Positions 7,232-15,863 are shown, counted from the first letter of the stretch. The stretch: DNA of 64,000 nt from Selenomonadales bacterium (GCA_900769615.1 CAAGHH010000025.1:124001-188000); one strand, 5' to 3'. Notes: a model not told the origin generated them from the letters alone. Numbers and translations: made by a program.

Positions 7232-9094
7232 ATGAAGACGTCAATATTAAGGGGTTTGGTTCTTTCAGCCATCGCAGCTGGTACTTTTGCTTTTTCGGCG
7301 CAGTCAACTGAAGCTGCGGTGCAAATTAATCCGATTAACAACATAAGTTCTGATTTTATCAAGGGTGCTGACGTTTCGATGCTGCCTGAAATGGAAAAAC
7401 TGGGCGCAAAATTTTATGATACTGATGGTACGCAAATGGACGAATTGCAGATAATGAAGAATCATGGTGTCAATTGGATCCGTTTGCGCATTTGGAACAA
7501 TCCCAAGGAAGGTCCTGGTGGTGGTGGCAACACCGATGAAGCTAGAGCCTTGGAGATGACGAAAAGAGCTAAAGCTCTTGGGATGAAGGTTCTCATTGAC
7601 TTCCATTATAGTGACTGGTGGGCAGATCCTGGCAAGCAGGTTACACCAAAGGCATGGCAGGGACACAGTAAAGATCAGCTGGTAAAAGATGTTTATAACT
7701 ATACTAAAAAAGTGATGCAGAATTTCCAAAAAGCTGGGGTTCAGCCAGAAATGATTCAGATTGGCAATGAAGTCAAGAGCGGTATGTTGTGGCCAATCGG
7801 TCAGCTTCCAAGCCAAGATGGCGACAAAGCTTTTTCAGAGCTTATGGCTAGTGGCTTGAAGGCCATTCGCGACTGTGATCCGGATCATAAAACTAAACTT
7901 ATGGTACATTTGCCCGATGGCGGGGACAATGCCTTCTATCGAAACTTCTTTGATACTTTGATTAATAAAAATGGTGTTGGTGATTTTGATGTAATAGGGC
8001 TCTCTTATTACCCGTTCTGGCATGGTCCAATGGCTAATTTGCGGCAGAATCTGAATGATATCAGCGCTCGTTATAATAAAGATGTCATTGTCGTAGAGAC
8101 AGCTTTTGGTTATACCAATGAGAACTTTGATAATAAGAAAAACTGCTATGGACCAGATGAAGAACGCATTGGCGGTTTCCGTAGCACGGTGCAAGGTCAG
8201 GCAAGTGGTTTAAGAGCGGTCATGGAAGCTTTGGCTGATGTTCCAAACGGTCGTGGTACGGGTATGTTCTATTGGGAACCTGATTGGTACGCTGTGGATG
8301 GCGCTGGCTGGAAAACTGGTGAAGGCAATGAATGGGATAACCTTGCTATGTTCGATAAAAACGGCAAGGCACTTGATTCGTGGGATGTCTATAGAGATGT
8401 GTCCGATAAAAATGGCAAAGTTGTAAAAGCTACGGTAAAAGATGTTGACGAAGCCAGTGTTCATGGCAGTGCAGGTCAGGTTTTGGAACTTCCAGATAAA
8501 ATTAGGGTAACTTATACTGATGACCATGCAGAAAACATGCCGGTAAAATGGGAAAAAGCAAATCCTGTGTATAATGAAGTTGGTAATTATACGGTAAAAG
8601 GCATGGTTGAAGGAATAAATAAGCCAACTGTATGCAATATTTCCGTTATCAAAAAACCGATTAATTTGGTAAAAAATGCTGATTTTGAAAAAGTAACGCT
8701 GGATAATTGGACGATTACTGGTGATAAAGGTGCTATTGACGCTATTAGTAAAGCCGGTGATTCTTTAGGTCAAGGCTCTATGCATTATTGGTCAGATAAA
8801 GCCTTTGCTTTTAAGGCAACACAGGAAATTACTGGTCTTAAAGATGGTAAATATACGGTCGCTGTCAGCACGCAAGGCGGTGGCGGTCAGTTTAAGTATC
8901 AGCTGTTTGTTGTTGGCGACAATGATAAAATGCAAAGCGTAAATATTAAAGATGATGGCTGGAATCATTGGCAGACTTGGGAAATAAAAGATGTCGAGGT
9001 TAAGAACGGTAAAGCAACTATTGGGGTAATAATGGAAGCTACACCGGGCAATTGGGGGTCGCTTGATAATTTTGAGTTCTATCGTCAAGATTAA
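7232..9094 (+). CDS. Secreted endo-beta-1,4-galactanase, GH53 with CBM61-like domain
   Basis: The enzyme cleaves beta-1,4-galactan side chains of pectin, releasing galacto-oligosaccharides outside the cytoplasm. The 620-residue precursor has a signal peptide (about 1-29, ending STEAA). The GH53 barrel spans about 40-395, with the acid/base Glu180 in QIGNEVK and the nucleophile Glu289 in VIVVETAFGYT. A Big_4-like Ig domain follows at about 405-475, then a C-terminal module at about 477-620 resembling CBM61 galactan-binding domains (starts LVKNADFE, ends DNFEFYRQD). The ATG follows GAGGTGAG. There is no lipobox or anchor, so it is periplasmic or released. A truncated second copy of the binding module follows in another frame. 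Confidence 0.9.
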   Translation: MKTSILRGLVLSAIAAGTFAFSAQSTEAAVQINPINNISSDFIKGADVSMLPEMEKLGAKFYDTDGTQMDELQIMKNHGVNWIRLRIWNNPKEGPGGGGNTDEARALEMTKRAKALGMKVLIDFHYSDWWADPGKQVTPKAWQGHSKDQLVKDVYNYTKKVMQNFQKAGVQPEMIQIGNEVKSGMLWPIGQLPSQDGDKAFSELMASGLKAIRDCDPDHKTKLMVHLPDGGDNAFYRNFFDTLINKNGVGDFDVIGLSYYPFWHGPMANLRQNLNDISARYNKDVIVVETAFGYTNENFDNKKNCYGPDEERIGGFRSTVQGQASGLRAVMEALADVPNGRGTGMFYWEPDWYAVDGAGWKTGEGNEWDNLAMFDKNGKALDSWDVYRDVSDKNGKVVKATVKDVDEASVHGSAGQVLELPDKIRVTYTDDHAENMPVKWEKANPVYNEVGNYTVKGMVEGINKPTVCNISVIKKPINLVKNADFEKVTLDNWTITGDKGAIDAISKAGDSLGQGSMHYWSDKAFAFKATQEITGLKDGKYTVAVSTQGGGGQFKYQLFVVGDNDKMQSVNIKDDGWNHWQTWEIKDVEVKNGKATIGVIMEATPGNWGSLDNFEFYRQD

Positions 9095-9455
9095 TGTAAA
9101 GCCTAATAGCGGTCAAGGGAATGCTAAAGGTGATGCTGCCATGGAATATACGGCTGAGGCACCGTTTACGGCTAATATCAGTCAGAAGGTAGAAAATCTT
9201 ACTGATGGTAAATATACGCTGGAGGTTAGTACCCAAGGTGTAGGCAGTGCGTCAAGCTATAATCTTTATGTGATTGGTGATAATGGCATTAAGAAAACGG
9301 CACCAATAGAAGATCGTGGCTGGAGTGTTTGGCATACGACGCGCATTAGTGATGTGGAGATAAAAAATGGTAAGGTGATTGTCGGAGCAGAGCTCAAAGC
9401 CGGCAAGGATAAATGGGGAACTTTAGACAATTTTGCTTTTTATCGGCAGGATTGA
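9063..9455 (+). pseudogene. Truncated, out-of-frame second CBM61-like module
   Basis: Directly after the galactanase stop, in the +1 frame, lies a coding stretch that aligns with the last three quarters of the preceding binding module. It has the same landmarks: GNAKGDAAMEY against GQGSMHYW, NLTDGKYTLEVSTQG against GLKDGKYTVAVSTQG, and the ending DNFAFYRQD against DNFEFYRQD. It lacks the first 25-30 residues (the LVKNADFE...W segment) and any signal peptide. It looks like the remnant of a galactanase with two tandem modules after a deletion that also shifted the frame. Translation by frameshifting or restart (an ATG at 9063 overlaps the galactanase end) cannot be excluded. Confidence 0.75.
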
Positions 9456-9489
9456 GTAAAGCAGGCTGATAGTGATGGAAATAAATATA

Positions 9490-9501
9490 GAAAACGTTTA
9501 C
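9490..9501. promoter_or_regulatory. GalR/cre-like operator 1 upstream of galK
   Basis: GAAAACGTTTAC lies just before the -35 box of the galK promoter. It differs at one position from the CcpA cre consensus (WTGNAANCGNWNNCA) and equally fits LacI/GalR-family operators. An identical 12-mer occurs at 9611. Confidence 0.7.
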
Positions 9502-9509
9502 AAAATTGC

Positions 9510-9538
9510 TTGACAAGCCTTATGAATAGCAGTAAACT
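9510..9538 (+). promoter_or_regulatory. galK promoter
   Basis: A consensus -35 TTGACA (9510-9515), a 17-bp spacer and a -10 TAAACT (9533-9538) form a strong sigma-A type promoter. It is flanked by the two identical operator 12-mers, one just upstream of the -35 and one about 75 bases past the -10. Confidence 0.85.
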
Positions 9539-9559
9539 ATAAACAACAAAAGAAAATAC

Positions 9560-9593
9560 AGTGCAAACTCGATTGAAAATATGAGTTTGCACT
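9560..9593 (+). other. 11-bp inverted repeat in the galK leader
   Basis: AGTGCAAACTC and GAGTTTGCACT form a perfect 11-bp stem around a 12-base loop in the untranslated leader, between the two operator copies. No T run follows, so termination is unlikely. It could be a second operator type or an mRNA structure. Confidence 0.6.
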
Positions 9594-9610
9594 ATACTTT
9601 GGTAAATTTG

Positions 9611-9622
9611 GAAAACGTTTAC
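9611..9622. promoter_or_regulatory. GalR/cre-like operator 2 in the galK leader
   Basis: This is a second exact copy of GAAAACGTTTAC. It ends eight bases before the AGGAGG ribosome site (9631-9636). Two copies 121 bases apart around a promoter suit repression by DNA looping or a roadblock. Confidence 0.7.
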
Positions 9623-9643
9623 ATATTAATAGGAGGAATAAAC

Positions 9644-10822
9644 ATGGAACAGGAACTTTTAAGTGAAATGAAGCAGGTATTCACGGAAAAATTTGGTGAT
9701 AAAGAAACGAGAAGCTTCTTTTCTCCTGGTCGCGTAAATTTAATCGGTGAGCATACTGATTACAATGGTGGACATGTTTTCCCTTGTGCAATTTCGCTTG
9801 GTACTTATGCATTGGTAGCAGATCGTGATGATAATAAATCAAGACTTTATTCAATGAATTTAGCGGATAAAGGCGTAGTTGAATTTGAAATGTCTGGTCT
9901 TAGTTATGACAAAGCAAAAGATTGGGCCAATTATCCGATGGGGGTTGTAAGCGTCTTGGAAAAAGCTGGCTACAAATGCTCGCATGGTTTTGATATTGTT
10001 ATAAATGGCACACTGCCGGGAGGTTCAGGACTTTCATCTTCAGCTTCTATCGAAGTTTTAACGGCTGTAATCTTAAATGATACATTTAAGTTTGGTCTTG
10101 ATATGGTTGAATTAGTTAAATTTTCCCAGCAGGCAGAGAATAAGTTTGTTGGAGTAAATTGTGGTATTATGGATCAGTTCGCAGTTGGTATGGGCAAAAA
10201 AGATTGTGCTATTTTGCTTGATTGCAACACGCTTGAGTATCGTTACAGCAAAATCGCTTTAAAAGATGCTAGCATTGTTATTACGAACACCAACAAACCG
10301 CATAGCTTAGCATCAAGTGCGTATAATGTTCGTCGGGCTCAGTGTGAACATGCGCTAAATGAGTTAAAAGAAGTAAAACCAGAGCTTAATGCTTTAGGTG
10401 AACTTTCTAATGAAGATTATAATAAGATTGCGGGTCATATTTCGGAGCAGTTAGAGCGTCAGCGGGCACGGCATGCTGTCTATGAAAACAACCGTACGCT
10501 TGAAGCCGTTGAGGCTCTTGAAAATGATGATGTGATTAAATTCGGTAAACTCATGAATGAATCGCATTTTTCGCTGCGTGACGATTATGATGTTACCGGA
10601 GAAAACCTTGATACGCTAGCTGAGCTTGCTTGGGCGCAGGAAGGCGTTATCGGGTCGCGTATGACTGGTGCTGGCTTTGGCGGCTGCACGGTAAGTTTAG
10701 TTAAAAACAGTGCTATCGCAGCTTTTAAGGAAAATGTTGGCAAAGCTTATACGGAAAAAATCGGTTATGCACCAAGCTTTTATGTAGCTAGCATTGCCGA
10801 TGGTACGCATCGTATTAAATAA
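9644..10822 (+). CDS. galK: Galactokinase GalK
   Basis: GalK phosphorylates galactose at C1 with ATP, the entry step of the Leloir pathway. The 392-residue protein is a GHMP kinase with the galactokinase signature SPGRVNLIGEHTDYNGG near the N-terminus, the ATP-binding loop LPGGSGLSSSASIEV and the C-terminal GSRMTGAGFGGCTVSL motif. The ATG at 9644 sits seven bases after AGGAGG; an in-frame ATG at 9581 lies inside the leader hairpin and is not credible. It has its own promoter with paired operators, followed by galE and galT, which have short upstream gaps of their own. Confidence 0.96.
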   Translation: MEQELLSEMKQVFTEKFGDKETRSFFSPGRVNLIGEHTDYNGGHVFPCAISLGTYALVADRDDNKSRLYSMNLADKGVVEFEMSGLSYDKAKDWANYPMGVVSVLEKAGYKCSHGFDIVINGTLPGGSGLSSSASIEVLTAVILNDTFKFGLDMVELVKFSQQAENKFVGVNCGIMDQFAVGMGKKDCAILLDCNTLEYRYSKIALKDASIVITNTNKPHSLASSAYNVRRAQCEHALNELKEVKPELNALGELSNEDYNKIAGHISEQLERQRARHAVYENNRTLEAVEALENDDVIKFGKLMNESHFSLRDDYDVTGENLDTLAELAWAQEGVIGSRMTGAGFGGCTVSLVKNSAIAAFKENVGKAYTEKIGYAPSFYVASIADGTHRIK

Positions 10823-10884
10823 TTAAATTAAAATTGGAAAATTGATAGTAAAATATAGAAAAAGCATAGAAAACATGATAGAAT

Positions 10885-10898
10885 GGAAAGCGATTTCT
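10885..10898. promoter_or_regulatory. Possible cre/GalR-like site before galE
   Basis: GGAAAGCGATTTCT resembles a cre site (TGWAANCGNTNNCA) with end mismatches, in the 116-base gap between galK and galE. It suggests galE may have its own regulated promoter, but no clear -35/-10 pair was found. Confidence 0.35.
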
Positions 10899-10938
10899 AT
10901 ACTGTTTCTACTGGACAATAGAAAGGGAGAATATTAAT

Positions 10939-11928
10939 ATGTCTATTCTGGTTTGTGGTGGCGCCGGTTACATAGGTTCGCATGCTGTGCATCAGCTGGT
11001 AAAAAAGGGCGAAGATGTTGTTATCGTTGATAACTTGCAGACAGGGCATCGTGATGCTTTGAATCCTAAAGCAAAGTTCTATGAAGGCGATATTCGTGAT
11101 GCAGCTGTGCTTGATAAGATTTTTACTGAGAACAAAATCGAAGCTGTTATTCACTTCGCGGCTAATTCATTGGTCGGCGAGAGCATGGAAAAACCACTGA
11201 AATACTTTAATAACAATGTTTATGGTATGCAGGTGCTGCTTGAGGCGATGGTACGTCATAACGTTGATAAGATAGTATTCTCCTCGACGGCGGCTGTTTA
11301 TGGTGAGCCAAAACGGGTTCCTATCATGGAAGATGATGAGACTAACCCAACTAATACCTATGGCGAAACTAAGCGCACGATGGAAAAAATGATGAAATGG
11401 GTTAGCCGGGCTGATGGTATTCGTTATGTATCACTGCGTTACTTTAATGCTGCTGGTGCTTTAGACGATGGATCTATTGGTGAAGATCATCATCCTGAAA
11501 CGCATCTGATTCCGCTCATTTTACAGGTTCCACTGGGCAAACGTGATCATATCACGGTGTTTGGTGATGATTATGCTACTCCGGATGGCACTTGCCTGCG
11601 TGACTACATCCATGTAATTGACTTAGCTGATGCCCATGTACTAGCACTTGAGTATTTGCGCAAGGGCGGTGACAGCAATATCTTTAATTTGGGTAATGGC
11701 AAAGGCTTCTCCGTTAAAGAAATGATTGAGGCTGCTAAAAAAGCAACTGGTAAGGATATCAAGGTCGAAATGGGTAAACGTCGTGCGGGTGACCCAGCGC
11801 AGCTGATTGCTTCAAGCGAAAAGGCGCGCAAGATTCTTGGCTGGAATCCGCAGTATACTGATGTAGAACAGGTTATTGGTACGGCTTGGAATTGGCATCA
11901 AAAACATCCTGAAGGTTATGTAAAATAA
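10939..11928 (+). CDS. galE: UDP-glucose 4-epimerase GalE
   Basis: GalE interconverts UDP-galactose and UDP-glucose. Here it serves both galactose catabolism and supply of UDP-galactose for LPS sugars. The 329-residue short-chain dehydrogenase has the NAD-binding GGAGYIGSH motif at the N-terminus, the SSTAAVYGEP segment and the catalytic Tyr-x-x-x-Lys in NTYGETKR. Its length matches the compact Firmicutes GalE type. The ATG follows AGAAAGGGAGA. It lies between galK and galT. Confidence 0.95.
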   Translation: MSILVCGGAGYIGSHAVHQLVKKGEDVVIVDNLQTGHRDALNPKAKFYEGDIRDAAVLDKIFTENKIEAVIHFAANSLVGESMEKPLKYFNNNVYGMQVLLEAMVRHNVDKIVFSSTAAVYGEPKRVPIMEDDETNPTNTYGETKRTMEKMMKWVSRADGIRYVSLRYFNAAGALDDGSIGEDHHPETHLIPLILQVPLGKRDHITVFGDDYATPDGTCLRDYIHVIDLADAHVLALEYLRKGGDSNIFNLGNGKGFSVKEMIEAAKKATGKDIKVEMGKRRAGDPAQLIASSEKARKILGWNPQYTDVEQVIGTAWNWHQKHPEGYVK

Positions 11929-11967
11929 TTATTTGTTTGCTGACTAATTGCGAAAGGATGAATGAGA

Positions 11968-13470
11968 ATGTCAATTAATACCGAAATAAATCGCTTGCTT
12001 AATTTTGCTAAACAGCATGAGCTTATAAGCGATGAAGATATGTATTATTCGGCTAATCGGCTGCTAGATGTTTTGCAGGTTGTTGAATTTGAGCCGGAAA
12101 ATGTTGATGAAGCATTGGTGACAGCAGAACCGATTCTTAAAAATATGCTCGATTATGCTGTTTCTAAAGGGCTGATAGAAGATACTGTAAACGAACGTGA
12201 CTTATTTGATACGCGTATCATGGATTGTGTAATGCCACGCCCGTCAGAGGTCGTTCGCCGGTTTCAAAATGATTATGCCCGGGCACCAAAAGCCGCTACA
12301 GATAAGTTTTATAAACTCAGCATTGCATCCAATTATATCCGCAAGGACAGAATTGATAAAAATATTGTTTGGAAGACGGCTACTGAGTATGGCGATTTGG
12401 ATATTACGATTAATCTATCCAAACCAGAAAAAGATCCGCGTGATATCGCCAAAGCTAAGCTCGTGAAATCCAGTTCGTATCCAAAATGTTTGTTGTGTCG
12501 GGAAAATGAGGGCTATGCTGGTAATGCCGGTCATCCAGCGCGTGAAACGCATCGCTTGATACCAGTACGAATTTCTGGTCATCGCTGGTTTATGCAATAT
12601 TCACCGTATACTTATTACAATGAACATTGCATCGTTCTTAACCGCAAACATATCCCGATGAAGGTATCACGGCGCAGCTTTGAAAACCTTTTGGATTTTG
12701 TGACGATATTCCCGCATTATTTCTTGGGCTCGAATGCTGATTTGCCAATCGTTGGTGGTTCAATACTTTCCCATGACCATTATCAAGGTGGTCGTTATAC
12801 CTTTGCTATGGCTGAGGCACCAGTAGAAAAAGAGTATACAGTCAGCGAATATCCGAGCGTTAAAGTCGGACGCGTAAAATGGCCAATGTCGACGATTCGC
12901 CTTTCCGGTGAAGATAGAGATGATTTAGTTGATTTGGCAGAAAAAATATTGAACAAATGGCGTGAATATAGTGATGATAGTGTTGGCATTATTGCTTACA
13001 GTGATAATGAGCCGCACAATACTATTACGCCAATTGCTCGTCGCAAAGGGACTGGTTATGAACTGGATCTCGTATTGCGTAATAACCGCACCAGTGCAGA
13101 ACATCCATTGGGGATTTTCCATCCTCATGCTGAGGTTCATCATATAAAGAAAGAAAATATTGGACTTATCGAGGTTATGGGATTAGCCGTTTTGCCAGCT
13201 CGTTTGAAAAGCGAAATGAAGCTTTTAGGGGAAGAGCTAATGAAGGGAACCAAGGATATTTCCAATATCGAAAGCATTGCTAAACATGCTGACTGGTATA
13301 AAATGCTGCTAGCTAAGTATGCACCAGTTCAAGCCAATAAAGTTGAAGCAATTTTGCAGGCTGAAATCGGCCAGGTATTTAAGACCGTTTTGACTCATGC
13401 TGGCGTATATAAACGTGATGCTGAGGGTATGGCTGCTTTTGACCGCTTTATGGATGAAATTATAAAGTAA
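11968..13470 (+). CDS. galT: UTP/UDP-glucose:hexose-1-phosphate uridylyltransferase, type II GalT
   Basis: GalT transfers UMP between UDP-glucose and galactose-1-phosphate. This is the long class II enzyme (500 residues) typical of Firmicutes rather than the roughly 350-residue proteobacterial type. It shows GGSILSHDHYQGG in the middle and the FHPHAEVHHIKKENIGLIEVMG region of the class II family. The ATG at 11968 has AAAGGA about nine bases upstream; the ATG at 11962 would be too close. It is 39 bases after galE and 53 before the regulator gene, so galE-galT-regulator may be one unit. Confidence 0.94.
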   Translation: MSINTEINRLLNFAKQHELISDEDMYYSANRLLDVLQVVEFEPENVDEALVTAEPILKNMLDYAVSKGLIEDTVNERDLFDTRIMDCVMPRPSEVVRRFQNDYARAPKAATDKFYKLSIASNYIRKDRIDKNIVWKTATEYGDLDITINLSKPEKDPRDIAKAKLVKSSSYPKCLLCRENEGYAGNAGHPARETHRLIPVRISGHRWFMQYSPYTYYNEHCIVLNRKHIPMKVSRRSFENLLDFVTIFPHYFLGSNADLPIVGGSILSHDHYQGGRYTFAMAEAPVEKEYTVSEYPSVKVGRVKWPMSTIRLSGEDRDDLVDLAEKILNKWREYSDDSVGIIAYSDNEPHNTITPIARRKGTGYELDLVLRNNRTSAEHPLGIFHPHAEVHHIKKENIGLIEVMGLAVLPARLKSEMKLLGEELMKGTKDISNIESIAKHADWYKMLLAKYAPVQANKVEAILQAEIGQVFKTVLTHAGVYKRDAEGMAAFDRFMDEIIK

Positions 13471-13523
13471 ATAGGGCTGTTCCTGTGACTGACGTAAGGC
13501 AAAAGAAAGCAGGATAAAATTTT

Positions 13524-14546
13524 ATGGAAGTAAGGAAAAGTGCAACAATTGTCGATGTGGCAAAGGTTGCTGGTGTTTCGGTAGCTACAGTATCACGGGT
13601 GGTAAATGGCAACTATCCGGTAAAACCGGAAACTAGGGAAAGAGTTCGTGAAGCTATCGCGGAGCTTCACTATGTACCGAATGTACAGGCTCGTGAGCTC
13701 AATACGCGAAAATCGTCAATTATTGGTGTTGTCGTGCCAGGACTGTACAATATGTTCTTTGCTGAAGTAATTGATGGTATAGAGGAGTCTGTCCGTAAGG
13801 ACGACTTCTCTTTGCTGTTAAATTGTGCAAAGAATGATCCGCAGCAGGAAATGAATTGTATTAAGACTTTGGTATCGCGCAATGTATCAGGTATAATTGT
13901 GATAAGCCCTAATACAGTTAATATTCGTGAAAATTTTTATCGGGAACTAGTAAAAAGAATACCGCTGGTATTTATCAACGGGTATCATTTAATACGTGGC
14001 GTGTCTTATGTAGCTAATGATGAAAAATTAGGTTCAAGGCAAGCCTTGGATTATTTGTATAGTCTTAATCATCGTCGTATTATGTTTGTGCGGGGCACGA
14101 ATTCTGATTCGTATTCGATAAAAGAAGAAGAATATCGGCAGTGGATGAAGGAGAAAAAATTAGTTGCGAACTCTTGCGTGATAAACATTGGTGAGGGCAA
14201 TAGTATAGATACGGTTGATTCAACCATGAATAAACTGCTGACGGAATTGCCGTTATATGAACCAACGGCAATTTTTTGCTGCAATGATTTGATGGGCGTG
14301 GGCGCAATAAATGCCTGCAAACGGTTAGGGAAAAAAGTACCAGAAGATATTTCGGTAATGGGCTATGATAATATCTCATTATCAAGACTAGTTGAACCAA
14401 AACTTACCACAATGGATCAAAATATGTTTCAGTTAGGAAGCAATGCAGCATCGCTCTTGATTGAAAAAATCCAAGGTGGTCAAAGTAAAAGGATAACTCT
14501 TGATAATGTGCTTATAAAACGTGAATCGACCGGAAAAGCTAAATAA
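13524..14546 (+). CDS. LacI/GalR-family transcriptional regulator
   Basis: This is probably the sugar-responsive repressor of the galactoside locus. The 340-residue protein has an N-terminal helix-turn-helix (about 8-32, ATIVDVAKVAGVSVATVSRV), the hinge helix around YVPNVQARELNTRKS, and a periplasmic-binding-protein-like effector domain (about 62-335) with the family phrase AIFCCNDLMGVGAINACKR. It is at the end of the gal genes. The GAAAACGTTTAC and TGAAAA-N2-TTTTCA sites before galK, the galactanase gene and lacE are its most likely targets, although CcpA could use some of them. No such site lies directly before its own gene, which speaks against simple autoregulation. The inducer is unknown. 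Confidence 0.92.
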   Translation: MEVRKSATIVDVAKVAGVSVATVSRVVNGNYPVKPETRERVREAIAELHYVPNVQARELNTRKSSIIGVVVPGLYNMFFAEVIDGIEESVRKDDFSLLLNCAKNDPQQEMNCIKTLVSRNVSGIIVISPNTVNIRENFYRELVKRIPLVFINGYHLIRGVSYVANDEKLGSRQALDYLYSLNHRRIMFVRGTNSDSYSIKEEEYRQWMKEKKLVANSCVINIGEGNSIDTVDSTMNKLLTELPLYEPTAIFCCNDLMGVGAINACKRLGKKVPEDISVMGYDNISLSRLVEPKLTTMDQNMFQLGSNAASLLIEKIQGGQSKRITLDNVLIKRESTGKAK

Positions 14547-14550
14547 AATT

Positions 14551-14592
14551 AAGCCCTTAGCATAGGATGTGTTTATGCTAAGGGCTTTTTGT
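14551..14592. terminator. Terminator between the regulator and the glucosaminidase gene
   Basis: A perfect 14-bp stem (AAGCCCTTAGCATA / TATGCTAAGGGCTT) with a 9-base loop and a T run on the + strand ends the gal region. It probably also serves the convergent minus-strand gene. Confidence 0.92.
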
Positions 14593-14597
14593 GTACA

Positions 14598-15863
14598 TTA
14601 TTTTAGGCAAGCTTCGATAATAAATTGATTGGCAAGAACCGTCATGTTAGCTGAGTTTATGGCAGCAGCTTTATAAAAATCGTTCCAGGCATCGGGATAA
14701 CGTTTTTGCTTAATGCTTATTACGCCCAGCAGGTTTTGGGCATCAGCTGAGCGGGGTTCCAAATTAAGCAGGGCGTTCATATCAGCTGCTGCTTTGGTGA
14801 AATCATGTTTCTCAAAATGTAATAAGCCGCGGTTATACCAGCCTTGATTGTAATTAGGGCTGATTTTAAGTAAGTCGTCATAAGCTTTGATTGCAGCTTT
14901 AGGTTTGCCAAGCTTGGTAAATGTCAGACCTAAATTGTAAAGTGAGGCACTGGAAGCTGGTTTTAATTGCAAGGCTTTGCTAAAATCGTGTTGAGCAGCA
15001 GTATAATTTTGCCGTTTAAAGAAGACAATGCCACGATAAATATAAGCATCAGGGTCAGCAGGGCTTTGTTTTAATTTTTGATTAGCTGCTGTAAGGGAAA
15101 CGTCGGAAGCATCAGGCGTTTGCGCCTCTTGCCAAAGTCGTAATATTTCTTGCCCATAATTTTTGCCAGGTACGGCCCAGGCACCATTTAGTCCCGTCCA
15201 ATTGGTTACCTTACCGTGCAGGTCGGGGCGATTCTTTACTACATGCCAATAACGGGGATCAATAATTGCCTGCTGTGGGCGGTTTATGCTGCTATAGGCC
15301 AGTAGATGCTGGATGTGAGCGCGGACACCTAATTGAGCGGTAGCAAAGCTGGCACCTGGTTCATGGTTGCCTGTAGCACCTAGACCGCAAAAGTTATTTT
15401 GTTTCGGGGAAACGTCACCGCCATAACCGAAAAAGCCAGTTTCCTTGAGCGCCTGACAAAGGGCTACGTCGGGCCGGATTCCTTCACGGCCAGCTTCTTG
15501 GTAGTAATAATTGACAATTTCAGGGACAGTGCAAGTAAGCTTTGGCTTAGGATTGCGCTTGTTTATAAAATTTACCATTTGTTCTTGAGTGGCTTCGGCA
15601 GGTCCCGTGATAGATATTGTTTCAGGCTGGCTGCTAGCTGCCAGAATGGGCGAATCAAAAGCAGGTGTAACTTTAAAATGAACTTCACGGATAGCTTTTT
15701 TATTGATTTCACTAGGAGCTTTGGCAGAAAATGCGGGGCGGTTAGTAATGGTGCGATTAGCAACCGGTGCTTTGGCAGCGGCATTGCTTTGATTAAATAA
15801 GATAGAAGTTCCTAAAATACTGCCAGTTAATAAAAACGATAAAATTGATTGTTTGTTATACAT
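14598..15863 (-). CDS. Exported glucosaminidase-domain protein with C-terminal TPR repeats
   Basis: The 421-residue protein has an N-terminal signal sequence (about 1-28). A low-complexity region follows, then a GH73-type glucosaminidase domain at about 100-245, recognised from ALCQALKETGFFGYGG, KQNNFCGLGATG and the ATAQLGVRAHIQHLLAY stretch; the Glu of KETGFF is the probable catalytic acid. The rest (about 255-420) is four or so TPR repeats (DAYIYRGIVFFKRQNYTAA, SLYNLGLTFTKLGKPKAA, GWYNRGLLHFEKHDFTKAA). It likely trims peptidoglycan glycan strands in the periplasm, with the TPR part recruiting a partner. The combination of hydrolase and TPR is uncommon but intact. It stands alone, facing the gal genes. 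Confidence 0.82.
   Translation of the reverse strand: MYNKQSILSFLLTGSILGTSILFNQSNAAAKAPVANRTITNRPAFSAKAPSEINKKAIREVHFKVTPAFDSPILAASSQPETISITGPAEATQEQMVNFINKRNPKPKLTCTVPEIVNYYYQEAGREGIRPDVALCQALKETGFFGYGGDVSPKQNNFCGLGATGNHEPGASFATAQLGVRAHIQHLLAYSSINRPQQAIIDPRYWHVVKNRPDLHGKVTNWTGLNGAWAVPGKNYGQEILRLWQEAQTPDASDVSLTAANQKLKQSPADPDAYIYRGIVFFKRQNYTAAQHDFSKALQLKPASSASLYNLGLTFTKLGKPKAAIKAYDDLLKISPNYNQGWYNRGLLHFEKHDFTKAAADMNALLNLEPRSADAQNLLGVISIKQKRYPDAWNDFYKAAAINSANMTVLANQFIIEACLK

Noticed and set aside
9581..9643. N-terminal extension of GalK from an upstream ATG
   Set aside because: The ATG lies in a leader hairpin, has no ribosome site, and the extension contains the second operator; the ATG at 9644 follows AGGAGG.
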